Assembly (NCBI GenBank): GCA_903929895.1 | Contig: CAIYWM010000445.1 | Location: 1 to 9,469 of the forward strand | Reading direction: 5' to 3' | Source of the DNA: an uncultured Alphaproteobacteria bacterium | Lineage (GTDB): Bacteria > Pseudomonadota > Alphaproteobacteria > Reyranellales > Reyranellaceae | DNA length: 9,469 nt | Shown: positions 1-6,601 of the stretch, piece by piece | Layout: each line of letters starts with the position of its first letter | Numbering within the stretch: the stretch's first letter is position 1 | Made by a program: the position numbers and the translations under genes | Notes under the pieces: generated by a model | What the model saw: the letters and a program-made list of their open reading frames with translations, nothing else | Database searches by the model: none | Told to the model about the DNA's origin: nothing

Positions 1-1
1 C

Positions 2-2035
2 CCCGTCAACAAGAGCGCCGGTGACACAGTTGTCGCCATGGCGCGCCCCGGTGGTGAGAACACTCCGTATCTGTACTCGGGAACTCTTGCGGTTCATGGC
101 GAGGGCGTTGCGGTGGTGCGCGCGACCGGACCGAACAGCGAACTCGGCCGCATCGGACAATCGCTGAAGGCGATCACGCCGGAACCGCCGCGGCTGCAGG
201 CGGAAACGCGGCGGCTCGTCCGGATCTTCGCCGCGGTCGGGCTCGCCGCCAGCCTGTCCGTCGTGCTCCTGATCGGACTTGTTCAGGGTGACTGGCTGCA
301 GGCGGTGCTTGGCGGGATCGCCATCGGCATGTCTCTCCTGCCGGAGGAGTTTCCCCTCGTGCTCACGGCCTTCATGGTCATGGGGGCGTGGCGCCTGTCT
401 CGGGTGCGGGTCCTGACGCGCCGCGCCTCCGCGATCGAGATGCTCGGCGCCGCAACGGTCCTGTGCTCCGACAAGACGGGCACGATGACCCAGAACCGCA
501 TGAACCTGGCGGAGGTGCGCACGGTCGACACGACGTGGCGGGCCGGGCAGGGCGAACCAGATGCCGAGGCTGCCGCCCTGATCGAGGCCGCCCGGGGCGC
601 GAGTTCGCCCGAACCCTCCGACCCGATGGAAAAGGCCCTCGCAGCCCAGGCCGGCGGTAGGGCGGCCGGCAAGCTCCTGCGCCGCTACGGTCTGCAGCCG
701 ACGCTGCTGGCCATGAGCCATGTCTGGCAGGACGAGGATGGCGGCCGGCACGTGGCGACGAAGGGCGCGCCCGAGGCCGTCGGCGCCCTCTGTCGGCTCG
801 ACGCTGCGGGCCAGGCATGGCTGCATCGGGCGGTCGAGGACATGGCCAGCGAAGGCATGCGGGTGCTGGGCGTCGCCCGGGCGCGACTGCCGGACGGTCC
901 CTTGCCGGAGGAGCAGACGGGCTTCGATCTCGAGTTCCTCGGCCTGGTGGGATTCGCCGATCCGCTGCGCGAGAACGTGCCGGGCGCCATCGGCGAATGC
1001 CGCTCGGCGCAGATCAGGGTGATCATGATCACCGGCGACTATCCGGCCACGGCGCTCGCGATTGCCGGGCGCGCGGGCCTCGACGCCGGCAAGGCCGTCG
1101 ACGGACGTTCTCTCGAGAACATGGACGACGCCGCCCTGCGCGAGTGCATCCGCACGACCAATGTGTTCGCCCGCATCATGCCGGAGCAGAAGCTTCGCCT
1201 CGTGCAGGCCCTGAAGGCCGACGGCGAGGTCGTGGCGATGACGGGTGACGGGGTCAACGACGCACCGGCGCTCCGGGCCGCGCATATCGGCGTGGCGATG
1301 GGAGGGCGCGGCACCGACGTTGCGCGCGAAGCTTCCGCCATCGTCCTTCTTGACGACGATTTCGGCTCGATCGTTCGGACCATTCGCCTCGGGCGGCGCA
1401 TCTACGACAATCTGCGGAAGGCGAGCGCCTACATCGTGGCGGTGCACATACCGATCGCGGGCCTCGCGCTGCTGCCGCTGCTGTTCGGCCTGCCGTTCAT
1501 GCTCAGCCCCATTCACATTGCGTTCCTCGAGATGGTCATCGATCCGGTCTGCTCGATCGCCTTCGAGGCCGAGCCGGAAGAGCGGGACCTGATGCAGCGT
1601 CCGCCACGGGCCGCAGACAGCCGGTTGCTCTCGCCCTCGATGATGGCTTTCAGCCTCCTGCAAGGCGGGCTGGCGCTTGTGGCGCTCGCTGTCGTGCTGG
1701 TGGTGGGCATCGGCCAGGACATGCCAACCGACGAATTGCGCGCCCTCATGTTCACTTCGCTCGTCCTGATCAATGTCGGGCTGATCGTCGTGAATCGCTC
1801 CTTCTCGTCGTCGTTGACCGTGGCGCTTCGGCGGCCGAACATTTTCCTCTGGTTCCTTCTGGCCGTGGTGGCCTCGGTGATGACGGCGGCGCTCACCTGG
1901 CCGCCTGCGATGCATCTCTTTCAGTTCGGCCCAGTGCGTGCCGACGATCTCGGCGTGTCGCTGGTCGTGACCGTGGGCCTCATCCTTTGTCTGGAGGCCG
2001 TGAAGCCATGGTGGCGGCACAGCCTGCGCAACTGA
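2..2035 (+). CDS. P-type cation-transporting ATPase (PEEFP subgroup), 5' end outside window
   Basis: ATP-driven inner-membrane cation pump; the ion cannot be assigned. The frame is open from base 2, and the residues before the first ATG (position 38) read PVNKSAGDTVVA, the usual continuation of the actuator TGES loop, so ATG 38 is internal and the gene starts off the left edge. Visible in order: end of the actuator domain, M3, M4 with PEEFP (341-355), phosphorylation motif DKTGT (470-484), KGAPE nucleotide-binding motif (761-775), TGD (1031-1039), TGDGVND hinge (1241-1261), then six hydrophobic segments M5-M10. M6 carries EMVIDP, with Asp at 1541-1543 where P2 pumps place an ion ligand. PEEFP replaces the PEGLP of SERCA-like Ca pumps and the short N domain is unlike eukaryotic P2 enzymes, so I class it as P2-like with unknown substrate. 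All catalytic motifs in view are intact. Confidence 0.93.
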   Translation, partial: PVNKSAGDTVVAMARPGGENTPYLYSGTLAVHGEGVAVVRATGPNSELGRIGQSLKAITPEPPRLQAETRRLVRIFAAVGLAASLSVVLLIGLVQGDWLQAVLGGIAIGMSLLPEEFPLVLTAFMVMGAWRLSRVRVLTRRASAIEMLGAATVLCSDKTGTMTQNRMNLAEVRTVDTTWRAGQGEPDAEAAALIEAARGASSPEPSDPMEKALAAQAGGRAAGKLLRRYGLQPTLLAMSHVWQDEDGGRHVATKGAPEAVGALCRLDAAGQAWLHRAVEDMASEGMRVLGVARARLPDGPLPEEQTGFDLEFLGLVGFADPLRENVPGAIGECRSAQIRVIMITGDYPATALAIAGRAGLDAGKAVDGRSLENMDDAALRECIRTTNVFARIMPEQKLRLVQALKADGEVVAMTGDGVNDAPALRAAHIGVAMGGRGTDVAREASAIVLLDDDFGSIVRTIRLGRRIYDNLRKASAYIVAVHIPIAGLALLPLLFGLPFMLSPIHIAFLEMVIDPVCSIAFEAEPEERDLMQRPPRAADSRLLSPSMMAFSLLQGGLALVALAVVLVVGIGQDMPTDELRALMFTSLVLINVGLIVVNRSFSSSLTVALRRPNIFLWFLLAVVASVMTAALTWPPAMHLFQFGPVRADDLGVSLVVTVGLILCLEAVKPWWRHSLRN

Positions 2036-2046
2036 CGCGCCCGATG

Positions 2047-2060
2047 TTGAGATAGGTCAA
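2047..2060. promoter_or_regulatory. FNR/FixK/Anr-type operator
   Basis: The sequence TTGAGATAGGTCAA matches TTGA-N6-TCAA exactly in both half-sites, the consensus bound by CRP/FNR-family oxygen regulators (FNR, Anr, FixK). Its centre is about 67 bp before the chosen chaB start, so at the usual class II position (-41.5) transcription would begin near 2095, about 26 bp upstream of the ATG. No strong -10 is visible there, which is common for activator-dependent promoters. It lies just after the ATPase stop and before chaB-usp-ldt, a gene type often induced at low oxygen. The site is seen; its function is inferred. Confidence 0.6.
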
Positions 2061-2120
2061 GGCGCCGCGGTGCCGGCGCGGCCATGGTCGAGCGCTGCCA
2101 CCAAACGGGTCGCGACCCTC

Positions 2121-2369
2121 ATGCTCTACCTCTCCAACGCCAATCTGCCGATCTCGGTTCGCCAGCAGCTTCCGCCGCGAGCGCAGGACCTCTATCGGGA
2201 GGCCTTCAACGAGACCTGGGCCCTGCATGCCGGCGACGCCGGGCGCGAGGAACATGCCAGCCGCGCCGCGTGGGCGGCCGTGAGGCATCACTACCACGCC
2301 ATGCCGGGCGGTCAGTGGCACCCGAACGTGCCTTTCGATCTGTCGGGTCCGGAGGAGGCGGGACGATGA
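2121..2369 (+). CDS. chaB: ChaB family small protein
   Basis: The 82-residue product resembles ChaB: an N-terminal 'LPISVRQQLPPRAQDLYREAF' type stretch (Leu-Pro, then LP..AQD.Y.EAFN) followed by A.RAAWAAV...Y and a C-terminal W. E. coli ChaB is a small protein encoded beside the cation antiporter ChaA and was proposed as its regulator; the biochemical role of the family is unclear. I chose ATG 2121 because homology begins a few residues later and the length then fits the family (about 76 in E. coli). A GTG at 2070 would add 17 unrelated residues and lies under the likely promoter. No strong Shine-Dalgarno precedes ATG 2121. The stop overlaps the next start by ATGA, so it is translationally coupled to the stress protein. 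No chaA is present; the neighbouring pump is a P-type ATPase. Confidence 0.82.
   Translation: MLYLSNANLPISVRQQLPPRAQDLYREAFNETWALHAGDAGREEHASRAAWAAVRHHYHAMPGGQWHPNVPFDLSGPEEAGR
2351..2358 (+). promoter_or_regulatory. Shine-Dalgarno fixing the usp start
   Basis: GGAGGAGG lies inside the end of chaB, 7 nt before ATG 2366. It selects that ATG as the start of the stress protein, although the frame is open much further upstream, where it only shadows chaB. Confidence 0.8.
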
Positions 2370-3193
2370 CATACCGGGCCGTCATGGCGGCACTCTCGCC
2401 CGGTCGCGATTGCCAGAGTGTGGCCGGCGCGGCGATCGCCCTTGCCCGGCAGTTCGATGCCATGCTTCTGGCGCGAGCCTACTGCCGTCCCATCCACTGC
2501 ATCTGCGGCGACTATTCGGTCCCCGCGGCGCTGTTCCAGGAGGACCGCCGGCAGATCGAGCGGCACCTCAAGGCATCGGAAGCGGACTTCCAGGCCATTG
2601 TCGCGAAGAACGACCTTGCCGGCGACTGGCAGGGCGAGAGCAGCACAGAGCCGCTTTCCGAGCGCCTTGCCCGCGAGTCCGCCGCAGTCGACATCGTCGT
2701 CGCCGGCGTCCCCAAGGTCGGCGAAATGCCCGATGCGACGCGGCAGCCCGACTTGTGCGACCTGGTGATGCAGGCGGGGCGCCCGGTCATGCTGGTGCCG
2801 GAGTCCTCCCGGACCGCGAAGTTCGACCGGATCCTCGTCGCCTGGAAGGATACGCGGGAGGCGCGACGTGCCGTCTGCGATGCGCTGCCGCTGCTGGCCA
2901 AGGCCCGGAACGTCCTCATCGTCGAAATCCACGCGACGGACGCGCATGCCGCGGCCTGGCAGAGCGTCGCGCGGGTATCGCGCTGGCTGACGCGCCATGG
3001 CGTTGCGGCGGAAGAGAAGGTGGTCGCGGCGGAAATGGCGAACGCATCGCAGCTCTCGGATCTGGCACGGACCTACGAGGCCGACGTGATCGTGGCGGGC
3101 GCCTACGGACACAATCGTCAGGGACACTGGGCGCTCGGCGGAATCACGAGCGAGCTCCTTTCGGGCGGCCGATGCGTTCTGCTTTCGCACTAG
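2366..3193 (+). CDS. universal stress protein, tandem UspA domains
   Basis: Cytoplasmic stress protein of 275 residues with two UspA-like halves. The first begins YRAVMAALSPGRD (residues 3-15) and ends near VMLVPES; the second begins FDRILVAWKDTREARRAV (about 133-150) and ends VIVAGAYGHNRQG...LGGITSELL (241-265). That last part is the nucleotide-binding loop G-x2-G-x9-G (G245, G248, G258). The expected Ser/Thr directly after the third Gly is Gly here, with Thr at 261, a variant I recall in tandem alphaproteobacterial Usps. The first half lacks this loop and has probably lost nucleotide binding. Translation starts at ATG 2366, behind a strong GGAGGAGG and overlapping chaB by 4 nt. The end overlaps the transpeptidase start by 22 nt. 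Such proteins typically support survival under oxygen or energy limitation, which agrees with the upstream FNR/FixK-type site. Confidence 0.92.
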   Translation: MTYRAVMAALSPGRDCQSVAGAAIALARQFDAMLLARAYCRPIHCICGDYSVPAALFQEDRRQIERHLKASEADFQAIVAKNDLAGDWQGESSTEPLSERLARESAAVDIVVAGVPKVGEMPDATRQPDLCDLVMQAGRPVMLVPESSRTAKFDRILVAWKDTREARRAVCDALPLLAKARNVLIVEIHATDAHAAAWQSVARVSRWLTRHGVAAEEKVVAAEMANASQLSDLARTYEADVIVAGAYGHNRQGHWALGGITSELLSGGRCVLLSH

Positions 3194-3933
3194 GGAGATT
3201 GGTTGCCGTCCTCGGTCTGCTGTCGGCGATCGCAGGCTGCGCCACCGGCCAGAACCCCGCTGCCCCCGTCGCGACAGGTCCGCCCGTCCAGCCGGTTGCC
3301 GGCCTGGCGGCGGCCCTGCAGGAAATCGGTATCGCCGTGCCGCCGCGCGGCAGGCTGGTCGTCGTCAACATTCCGTCGTTCGAGCTCGTGGCGCTGCAGG
3401 ACGGGAAGCCCATCCTGCGTAGCCGCGTCGTCGTCGGCCGGCCCTCGACCCCTACACCGGAACTGTCGACGGCGATCTGGGCGGTTACGTTCAATCCGTC
3501 CTGGACACCGACGCCTGCCATGGTGCGCTGGGAAGGCGCGCGTCACGTGCCGCCCGGGCCACAGAATCCGCTCGGTCGAATCCTGTTCGAACTCGATAAC
3601 GATCAGCTGATCTTCCTGCACGACACCAACGACCGGAGATACTTCGACCGACCGGTGCGCACCTTCAGCCGCGGATGCGTGCGCGTGGAGAAGGCCCGTG
3701 CCCTGGCCGCCTGGGCGCTCGACGTGACGGAGGCCCAGATCGAGCGGTCGATCGCGCGCGGCGGGACGCACCGGGAGAGCCTGGCGACAAGCATTCCCGT
3801 GGCGCTGGTGTATCGCACGCGGTTCCCGGAGGATGACGGCCGCCTCGTCGAGTATCCCGACGTCTACCGGCAGCAAAGCGCCGCCGCCGTGCCGGGCGAG
3901 GGCCATCCGGGGGCGTGCATGGGCCCACTCTAG
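3172..3933 (+). CDS. L,D-transpeptidase lipoprotein (YkuD domain, LdtD/YcbB-like motif)
   Basis: Predicted enzyme forming 3-3 peptidoglycan cross-links or anchoring proteins to the wall. The 253-residue product begins with a lipoprotein signal: basic MRSAFALGR, a hydrophobic stretch, then lipobox IAGC with Cys23. The catalytic domain spans about 60-185. Active-site signature: His150 in FLHDT and Cys169 in SRGCVR, 19 residues apart. LHDT...F.R.VR.FS.GCVRV matches YcbB/LdtD rather than the SHGC form of ErfK/YbiS, but the protein lacks the N-terminal and peptidoglycan-binding regions of full YcbB. ATG 3172 lies inside usp, overlapping it by 22 nt without a clear ribosome site, so coupling to usp is likely; the open frame before it only shadows usp. 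TTG 3199 is a weaker alternative that would still leave a lipobox. The TAG stop is the first three bases of an inserted repeat element. Confidence 0.88.
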   Translation: MRSAFALGRLVAVLGLLSAIAGCATGQNPAAPVATGPPVQPVAGLAAALQEIGIAVPPRGRLVVVNIPSFELVALQDGKPILRSRVVVGRPSTPTPELSTAIWAVTFNPSWTPTPAMVRWEGARHVPPGPQNPLGRILFELDNDQLIFLHDTNDRRYFDRPVRTFSRGCVRVEKARALAAWALDVTEAQIERSIARGGTHRESLATSIPVALVYRTRFPEDDGRLVEYPDVYRQQSAAAVPGEGHPGACMGPL

Positions 3934-4087
3934 CAGGCTGTTGAAATAGACCCTTCAGAAGTGCCAACCAGCAACATTGTTACGCCGCGACACAGCATCC
4001 AGGGGTGCGACATTCACTTCATTTGTTTCGATTATTTCGCTTGTTTCGTTTATTCGCCGTGACTCCGGCTTTTTCAACGGCCTGCTA
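3931..4087. mobile_element. MITE-like non-autonomous element with terminal inverted repeats
   Basis: The left end TAGCAGGCTGTTGAAA (3931-3946) is mirrored by the right end TTTCAACGGCCTGCTA (4072-4087). Extended to 21 bp, the two ends match at 18 positions. TA flanks both ends of a 153-bp core (3933-4085), consistent with a TA target duplication as in IS630/Tc1-type elements and their MITEs; a CTA duplication cannot be excluded. The interior is richer in A and T than its surroundings and holds no transposase, so mobilisation would need one elsewhere. Deleting the core plus one TA rejoins the flanks as CTCTAAGCTG, which also stops the transpeptidase frame, with TAA. Insertion therefore left the protein unchanged. 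The loop is far too long for a terminator. I recognise the GCAGGCTGTTGAAA style of end but cannot name the family. Confidence 0.62.
4018..4053. repeat. four 9-bp tandem repeats inside the MITE-like element
   Basis: Units TTCATTTGT, TTCGATTAT, TTCGCTTGT and TTCGTTTAT follow without gaps (consensus TTCGNTTRT). They are AT-rich against a GC-rich background. Read on the - strand they would give a three-residue pattern ending in Glu, but no credible gene covers them. They may be protein-binding iterons or a slippage-prone minisatellite. Confidence 0.65.
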
Positions 4088-4109
4088 AGCTGATCGCCGC
4101 ATTCAACGA

Positions 4110-4137
4110 GCGCTGCCGCGAAGCAGCGCCGGAGGGA
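4110..4137 (+). promoter_or_regulatory. hairpin and Shine-Dalgarno in the leader of the membrane protein gene
   Basis: GCGCTGC (4110-4116) pairs with GCAGCGC (4123-4129) around a 6-nt loop, followed by GGAGGGA (4131-4137) directly ahead of ATG 4141. The ribosome site supports that ATG. The stem could modulate access to it, but no alternative fold is evident, so a regulatory role is only possible. Confidence 0.45.
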
Positions 4138-4140
4138 GCC

Positions 4141-4671
4141 ATGCCCGACTCGAACGTCATCGACATCCGGATCAGCGACATCCGGCAGCTCTTCAACTCC
4201 CTCGATCCCTCGCCCTTTCATGAAAGGGATCTCGACCGGGACGCCGAAGAGTTCATCGTGGGATGGGCCGACGAGTATCCGCTGCAGAGCCCGCTCGAAC
4301 TGGTGATCCGTGTCCCGCGGGAGCAGCTCGACGAGGCGCGGCAATCGAACGTCCCGCAGGCGGTTCACAATTATTTCTCCTATCGTGCGGTGGCGAGCGC
4401 GCGGCGGATTCGATTCCAGCTTCGCGAGGGCCGCTTCGCCCTCGCGATGGGTCTCGCCTTCCTCGCTGTCTGCATCGTGCTCCGCCAGTTCGCCGGCTCG
4501 ATCACGCCCGCACCCCTCCAGCAGGTCTTCCAGGAAGGCCTGCTGATCCTGGGCTGGGTGGCGATGTGGCGCCCGTTGCAGCTGTTCCTCTACGACTGGT
4601 GGCCGGTGCGTCACCACGGCCGGCTCTATCGCAAGCTGGCCACGATGAAGGTGAGTGTCCTTGCTGCCTAG
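4141..4671 (+). CDS. conserved two-helix membrane protein of unknown function
   Basis: The 176-residue product has a charged cytoplasmic-looking N-terminal half and two hydrophobic segments, about 99-116 (FALAMGLAFLAVCIVLRQF) and 130-151 (FQEGLLILGWVAMW...LF). A short basic tail ending RLYRKLATMK suggests both termini face the cytoplasm. Residues 20-42 (SLDPSPFHERDL...AEEFIVGW) look like a conserved family signature that I have seen in other proteobacterial hypothetical proteins, but I cannot give a name or function. Translation begins at ATG 4141, behind GGAGGGA. It follows the L,D-transpeptidase with only the mobile element between them, so it may belong to the same stress/envelope group. 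Its TAG stop overlaps the stop of the opposing ABC ATPase gene. Confidence 0.78.
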   Translation: MPDSNVIDIRISDIRQLFNSLDPSPFHERDLDRDAEEFIVGWADEYPLQSPLELVIRVPREQLDEARQSNVPQAVHNYFSYRAVASARRIRFQLREGRFALAMGLAFLAVCIVLRQFAGSITPAPLQQVFQEGLLILGWVAMWRPLQLFLYDWWPVRHHGRLYRKLATMKVSVLAA

Positions 4672-4676
4672 GCAGC
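4663..4676. other. palindrome at the convergent gene junction
   Basis: GCTGCCTAGGCAGC is a perfect 14-bp palindrome. Its central CTAG (4668-4671) supplies the TAG stop of the + strand membrane protein gene and the TAG stop of the - strand ABC ATPase gene. There is no intergenic space and no U-tract hairpin terminator between the two transcription units. Confidence 0.7.
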
Positions 4677-5630
4677 CAGATGGCAGGCGACGTCGCGATC
4701 GTCGACCTGGCGCAGGAACGGCTTTTCGACCCGGCAGCGATCGGTGGCCATCGGGCAGCGCGGATGGAAGGCGCAACCGGTGGGCGGGTTCATGGGGCTG
4801 GGAATCTCGCCCTGCACGGCGGCGCGCCGGCGCGGGCGGCCCGGGCGAGGAACCGGCACGGCGGCCAGAAGGGCCTCGGTGTAGGGATGCAGCGGGCGGC
4901 GGTAGATCGTCTCCTTGTCGCCGATCTCGACGATGCGGCCGAGATACATGACGGCGACGCGGTCCGCGATGTGCCGCACGATCCGGAGGTCGTGCGAAAC
5001 GAAGACGTAGCTGAGGCCGCGCTCGGCTTGCAGATCGCGCAGCAGATTGACGACCTGGCCCTGCACCGAAACATCGAGCGCTGACACCGGTTCGTCGCAG
5101 ACGATCAGCGCCGGATCGAGGGCGAGCGCGCGGGCGATGCCGATGCGTTGGCGCTGGCCGCCGGAGAACTGGTGTGCGTAGCGTGCGCCATGCTCGGCGG
5201 CGAGCCCGACCAGGGCGAGGAGCGCCGGCGCACGTTCGCGGCAGTCCTTGCGCGACATGCCGGCCAGGCGCAGCGGTTCGGTGACGATCTCCTGGACCTG
5301 CATGCGCGGGTTGAGCGAGCCGTAGGGATCCTGGAAAATCATCTGAAAGCGTCGCCGCAGCGCCTGAAGCTCGGCGCCTTGCGCCGTCGCGACGTCTTTG
5401 CCGTCGAACACGACCGAGCCCGCCGTCGGCTCGAGGAGGCGGATCAGCAGGCGGCCCAACGTCGACTTGCCGCAGCCGCTTTCGCCCACCAGTCCCAGCA
5501 CCTCGCCGCGCGCCACCGAGAGGTCGACGTCCTCGACCGCCCGAACCGTGCCGACCCGGGCGATCCCCAATGGTCCGCCGAGGACCGGAAAATGCTTGGT
5601 GAGGCCACGGGCCGCCAGGAGTTCGCTCAT
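4668..5630 (-). CDS. peptide ABC transporter ATP-binding protein, DppF/OppF-like
   Basis: Cytoplasmic ATPase subunit of an oligopeptide/dipeptide-class importer. The 320 residues contain Walker A GESGCGKST (49-57), Q-loop Gln100, signature FSGGQRQR (155-162), Walker B LIVCDE (175-180) and the H-loop His213. The C-terminal oligopeptide-ABC extension begins around HPYTEALLAAVP and has four Cys (C-x5-C-x6-C-x16-C). The SGGQRQR signature and the loop preceding Walker A match the OppF/DppF/GsiA half of such pairs. The start ATG overlaps the stop of the DppD-like gene upstream by ATGA, without a strong ribosome site, so translation is probably coupled. It is the second gene of a two-gene - strand unit; the partner binding protein is on the opposite strand. 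Dipeptides, oligopeptides, glutathione or nickel chelates cannot be told apart. Confidence 0.95.
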   Translation of the reverse strand: MSELLAARGLTKHFPVLGGPLGIARVGTVRAVEDVDLSVARGEVLGLVGESGCGKSTLGRLLIRLLEPTAGSVVFDGKDVATAQGAELQALRRRFQMIFQDPYGSLNPRMQVQEIVTEPLRLAGMSRKDCRERAPALLALVGLAAEHGARYAHQFSGGQRQRIGIARALALDPALIVCDEPVSALDVSVQGQVVNLLRDLQAERGLSYVFVSHDLRIVRHIADRVAVMYLGRIVEIGDKETIYRRPLHPYTEALLAAVPVPRPGRPRRRAAVQGEIPSPMNPPTGCAFHPRCPMATDRCRVEKPFLRQVDDRDVACHLAA

Positions 5631-6601
5631 CGGGCGGCCGCCAGCGGCTTGAGACAGGCGGCGGCATGACCGGGCGCAAGCGACAGCAGCGGCGGCTCCT
5701 GGGCGCGGCAGGCCTCGAAGGCCTGCGGGCAGCGCGGTTCGAAGCGACAGCCGGCGAGTGACATCGCCGGCGAGGGCACCGAGCCCTCGATGACGGCCAA
5801 CCGGTCGCCCGTGCTCTCTTCGTCGCTCGGCATGCAGCGCAGCAGGGCGGCAGAGTAGGGGTGCGCCGCCGCGCCGAACAGCTTCGTGGTCTCGGCGCGC
5901 TCGACCACCCGGCCGGCATACATCACCACGACCCGGTGGGCCTGCTCGGCGACGACACCGAGATCGTGGGTGATGAACAGGACGCCCATGCCGAACTCGG
6001 CCTGCAGGTCGGCCAGCAGGTCCATGATCTGCGCCTGGATGGTGACATCGAGGGCAGTGGTCGGCTCGTCGGCGATCAGCAGCGCGGGCTCGCAGGCGAG
6101 CGCCGCCGCGATCATCACGCGCTGGCGCATGCCACCCGACATGCGGTGCGGGTAGTCGTCATAGCGCTGCGCTGCCGAGGGAATGCCGACCCGGTCGAGC
6201 AGGCTGATCGCGCGTGTCCGCGCGTCGCGCTTCGACAGCCCGCGATGGAGCCGCAGCGGCTCGGCGACATGGGCGCCGATCGACAGCAGCGGATTGAGCG
6301 ACGACATCGGCTCCTGAAAGATCATGGCGATTCGATCGCCGCGGATCGCGGCCATCTCGCGCTCGCCGAGATTCGAAATATCGCGGCCCTCGAAGCGGAT
6401 GGCGCCGCGCGTCACTCGGCCCGGTTCCTGCAGGAGACGCATGATGGCCAATGCCGTGACGCTCTTGCCGCTGCCACTCTCGCCCACGAGGGCGACCGTC
6501 TCGTGTGCGTCCACGGTGAAGCCTACGCCGTCGACGACCGCGGCTGCGGTCGCCGGAGGCCCGAAGGCGATGGCGAGGTCTTCGATTTCCAGCAGCGCCA
6601 T
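5627..6601 (-). CDS. peptide ABC transporter ATP-binding protein, DppD/OppD-like
   Basis: Second ATPase subunit of the same importer, expected to pair with the DppF-like protein on the cytoplasmic face of the permeases. The 324 residues contain Walker A GESGSGKS (40-47), Q-loop Gln96 in [11 protein letters not shown], signature MSGGMRQR (154-161), Walker B LLIADE (174-179) and H-loop His212. MSGGMRQRV and [17 protein letters not shown] are typical of the OppD/DppD half. The C-terminal extension has GCRFEPRC...C...C, four Cys spaced C-x5-C-x6-C-x17-C. It is the first gene of the - strand unit. The predicted ATG is preceded by a pyrimidine-rich stretch rather than a good Shine-Dalgarno, so translation may be modest. 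It is transcribed from the divergent region shared with the DUF1028 genes. Confidence 0.95.
   Translation of the reverse strand: MALLEIEDLAIAFGPPATAAAVVDGVGFTVDAHETVALVGESGSGKSVTALAIMRLLQEPGRVTRGAIRFEGRDISNLGEREMAAIRGDRIAMIFQEPMSSLNPLLSIGAHVAEPLRLHRGLSKRDARTRAISLLDRVGIPSAAQRYDDYPHRMSGGMRQRVMIAAALACEPALLIADEPTTALDVTIQAQIMDLLADLQAEFGMGVLFITHDLGVVAEQAHRVVVMYAGRVVERAETTKLFGAAAHPYSAALLRCMPSDEESTGDRLAVIEGSVPSPAMSLAGCRFEPRCPQAFEACRAQEPPLLSLAPGHAAACLKPLAAAR

Noticed and set aside
1018..1033. Perfect 16-bp palindrome GGTGATCATGATCACC
   Set aside because: It lies inside the ATPase gene and encodes the conserved V-I-M-I-T before TGD, so the protein constraint explains it.
2062..2079. GC hairpin (GCGCCG / CGGCGC) after the P-type ATPase gene as a terminator
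   Set aside because: Only six pairs and no T tract; it more likely reflects GC-rich promoter sequence.
2084..2365. Upstream extension of the universal stress protein frame
   Set aside because: This stretch is chaB in another frame; Usp homology and the GGAGGAGG site place the start at 2366.
2410..3171. Upstream extension of the transpeptidase frame
   Set aside because: It shadows the stress protein and is Arg/Gly-rich without homology; the lipoprotein signal begins at ATG 3172.
2312..3190. 292-residue open frame antisense to the stress protein gene
   Set aside because: No recognisable domain; codon mirror of a well-supported gene.
3931..4087. Inverted repeat as an intrinsic terminator or CRISPR-like unit
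   Set aside because: The arms are about 125 bp apart with no T tract after the right arm, and there are no repeated spacers.
3955..5919. 654-residue open frame on the - strand
   Set aside because: It crosses the mobile element, lies antisense to the membrane protein gene and is out of frame with the clear ABC ATPase. Its Arg/Pro-rich translation is typical of GC-rich shadow frames.
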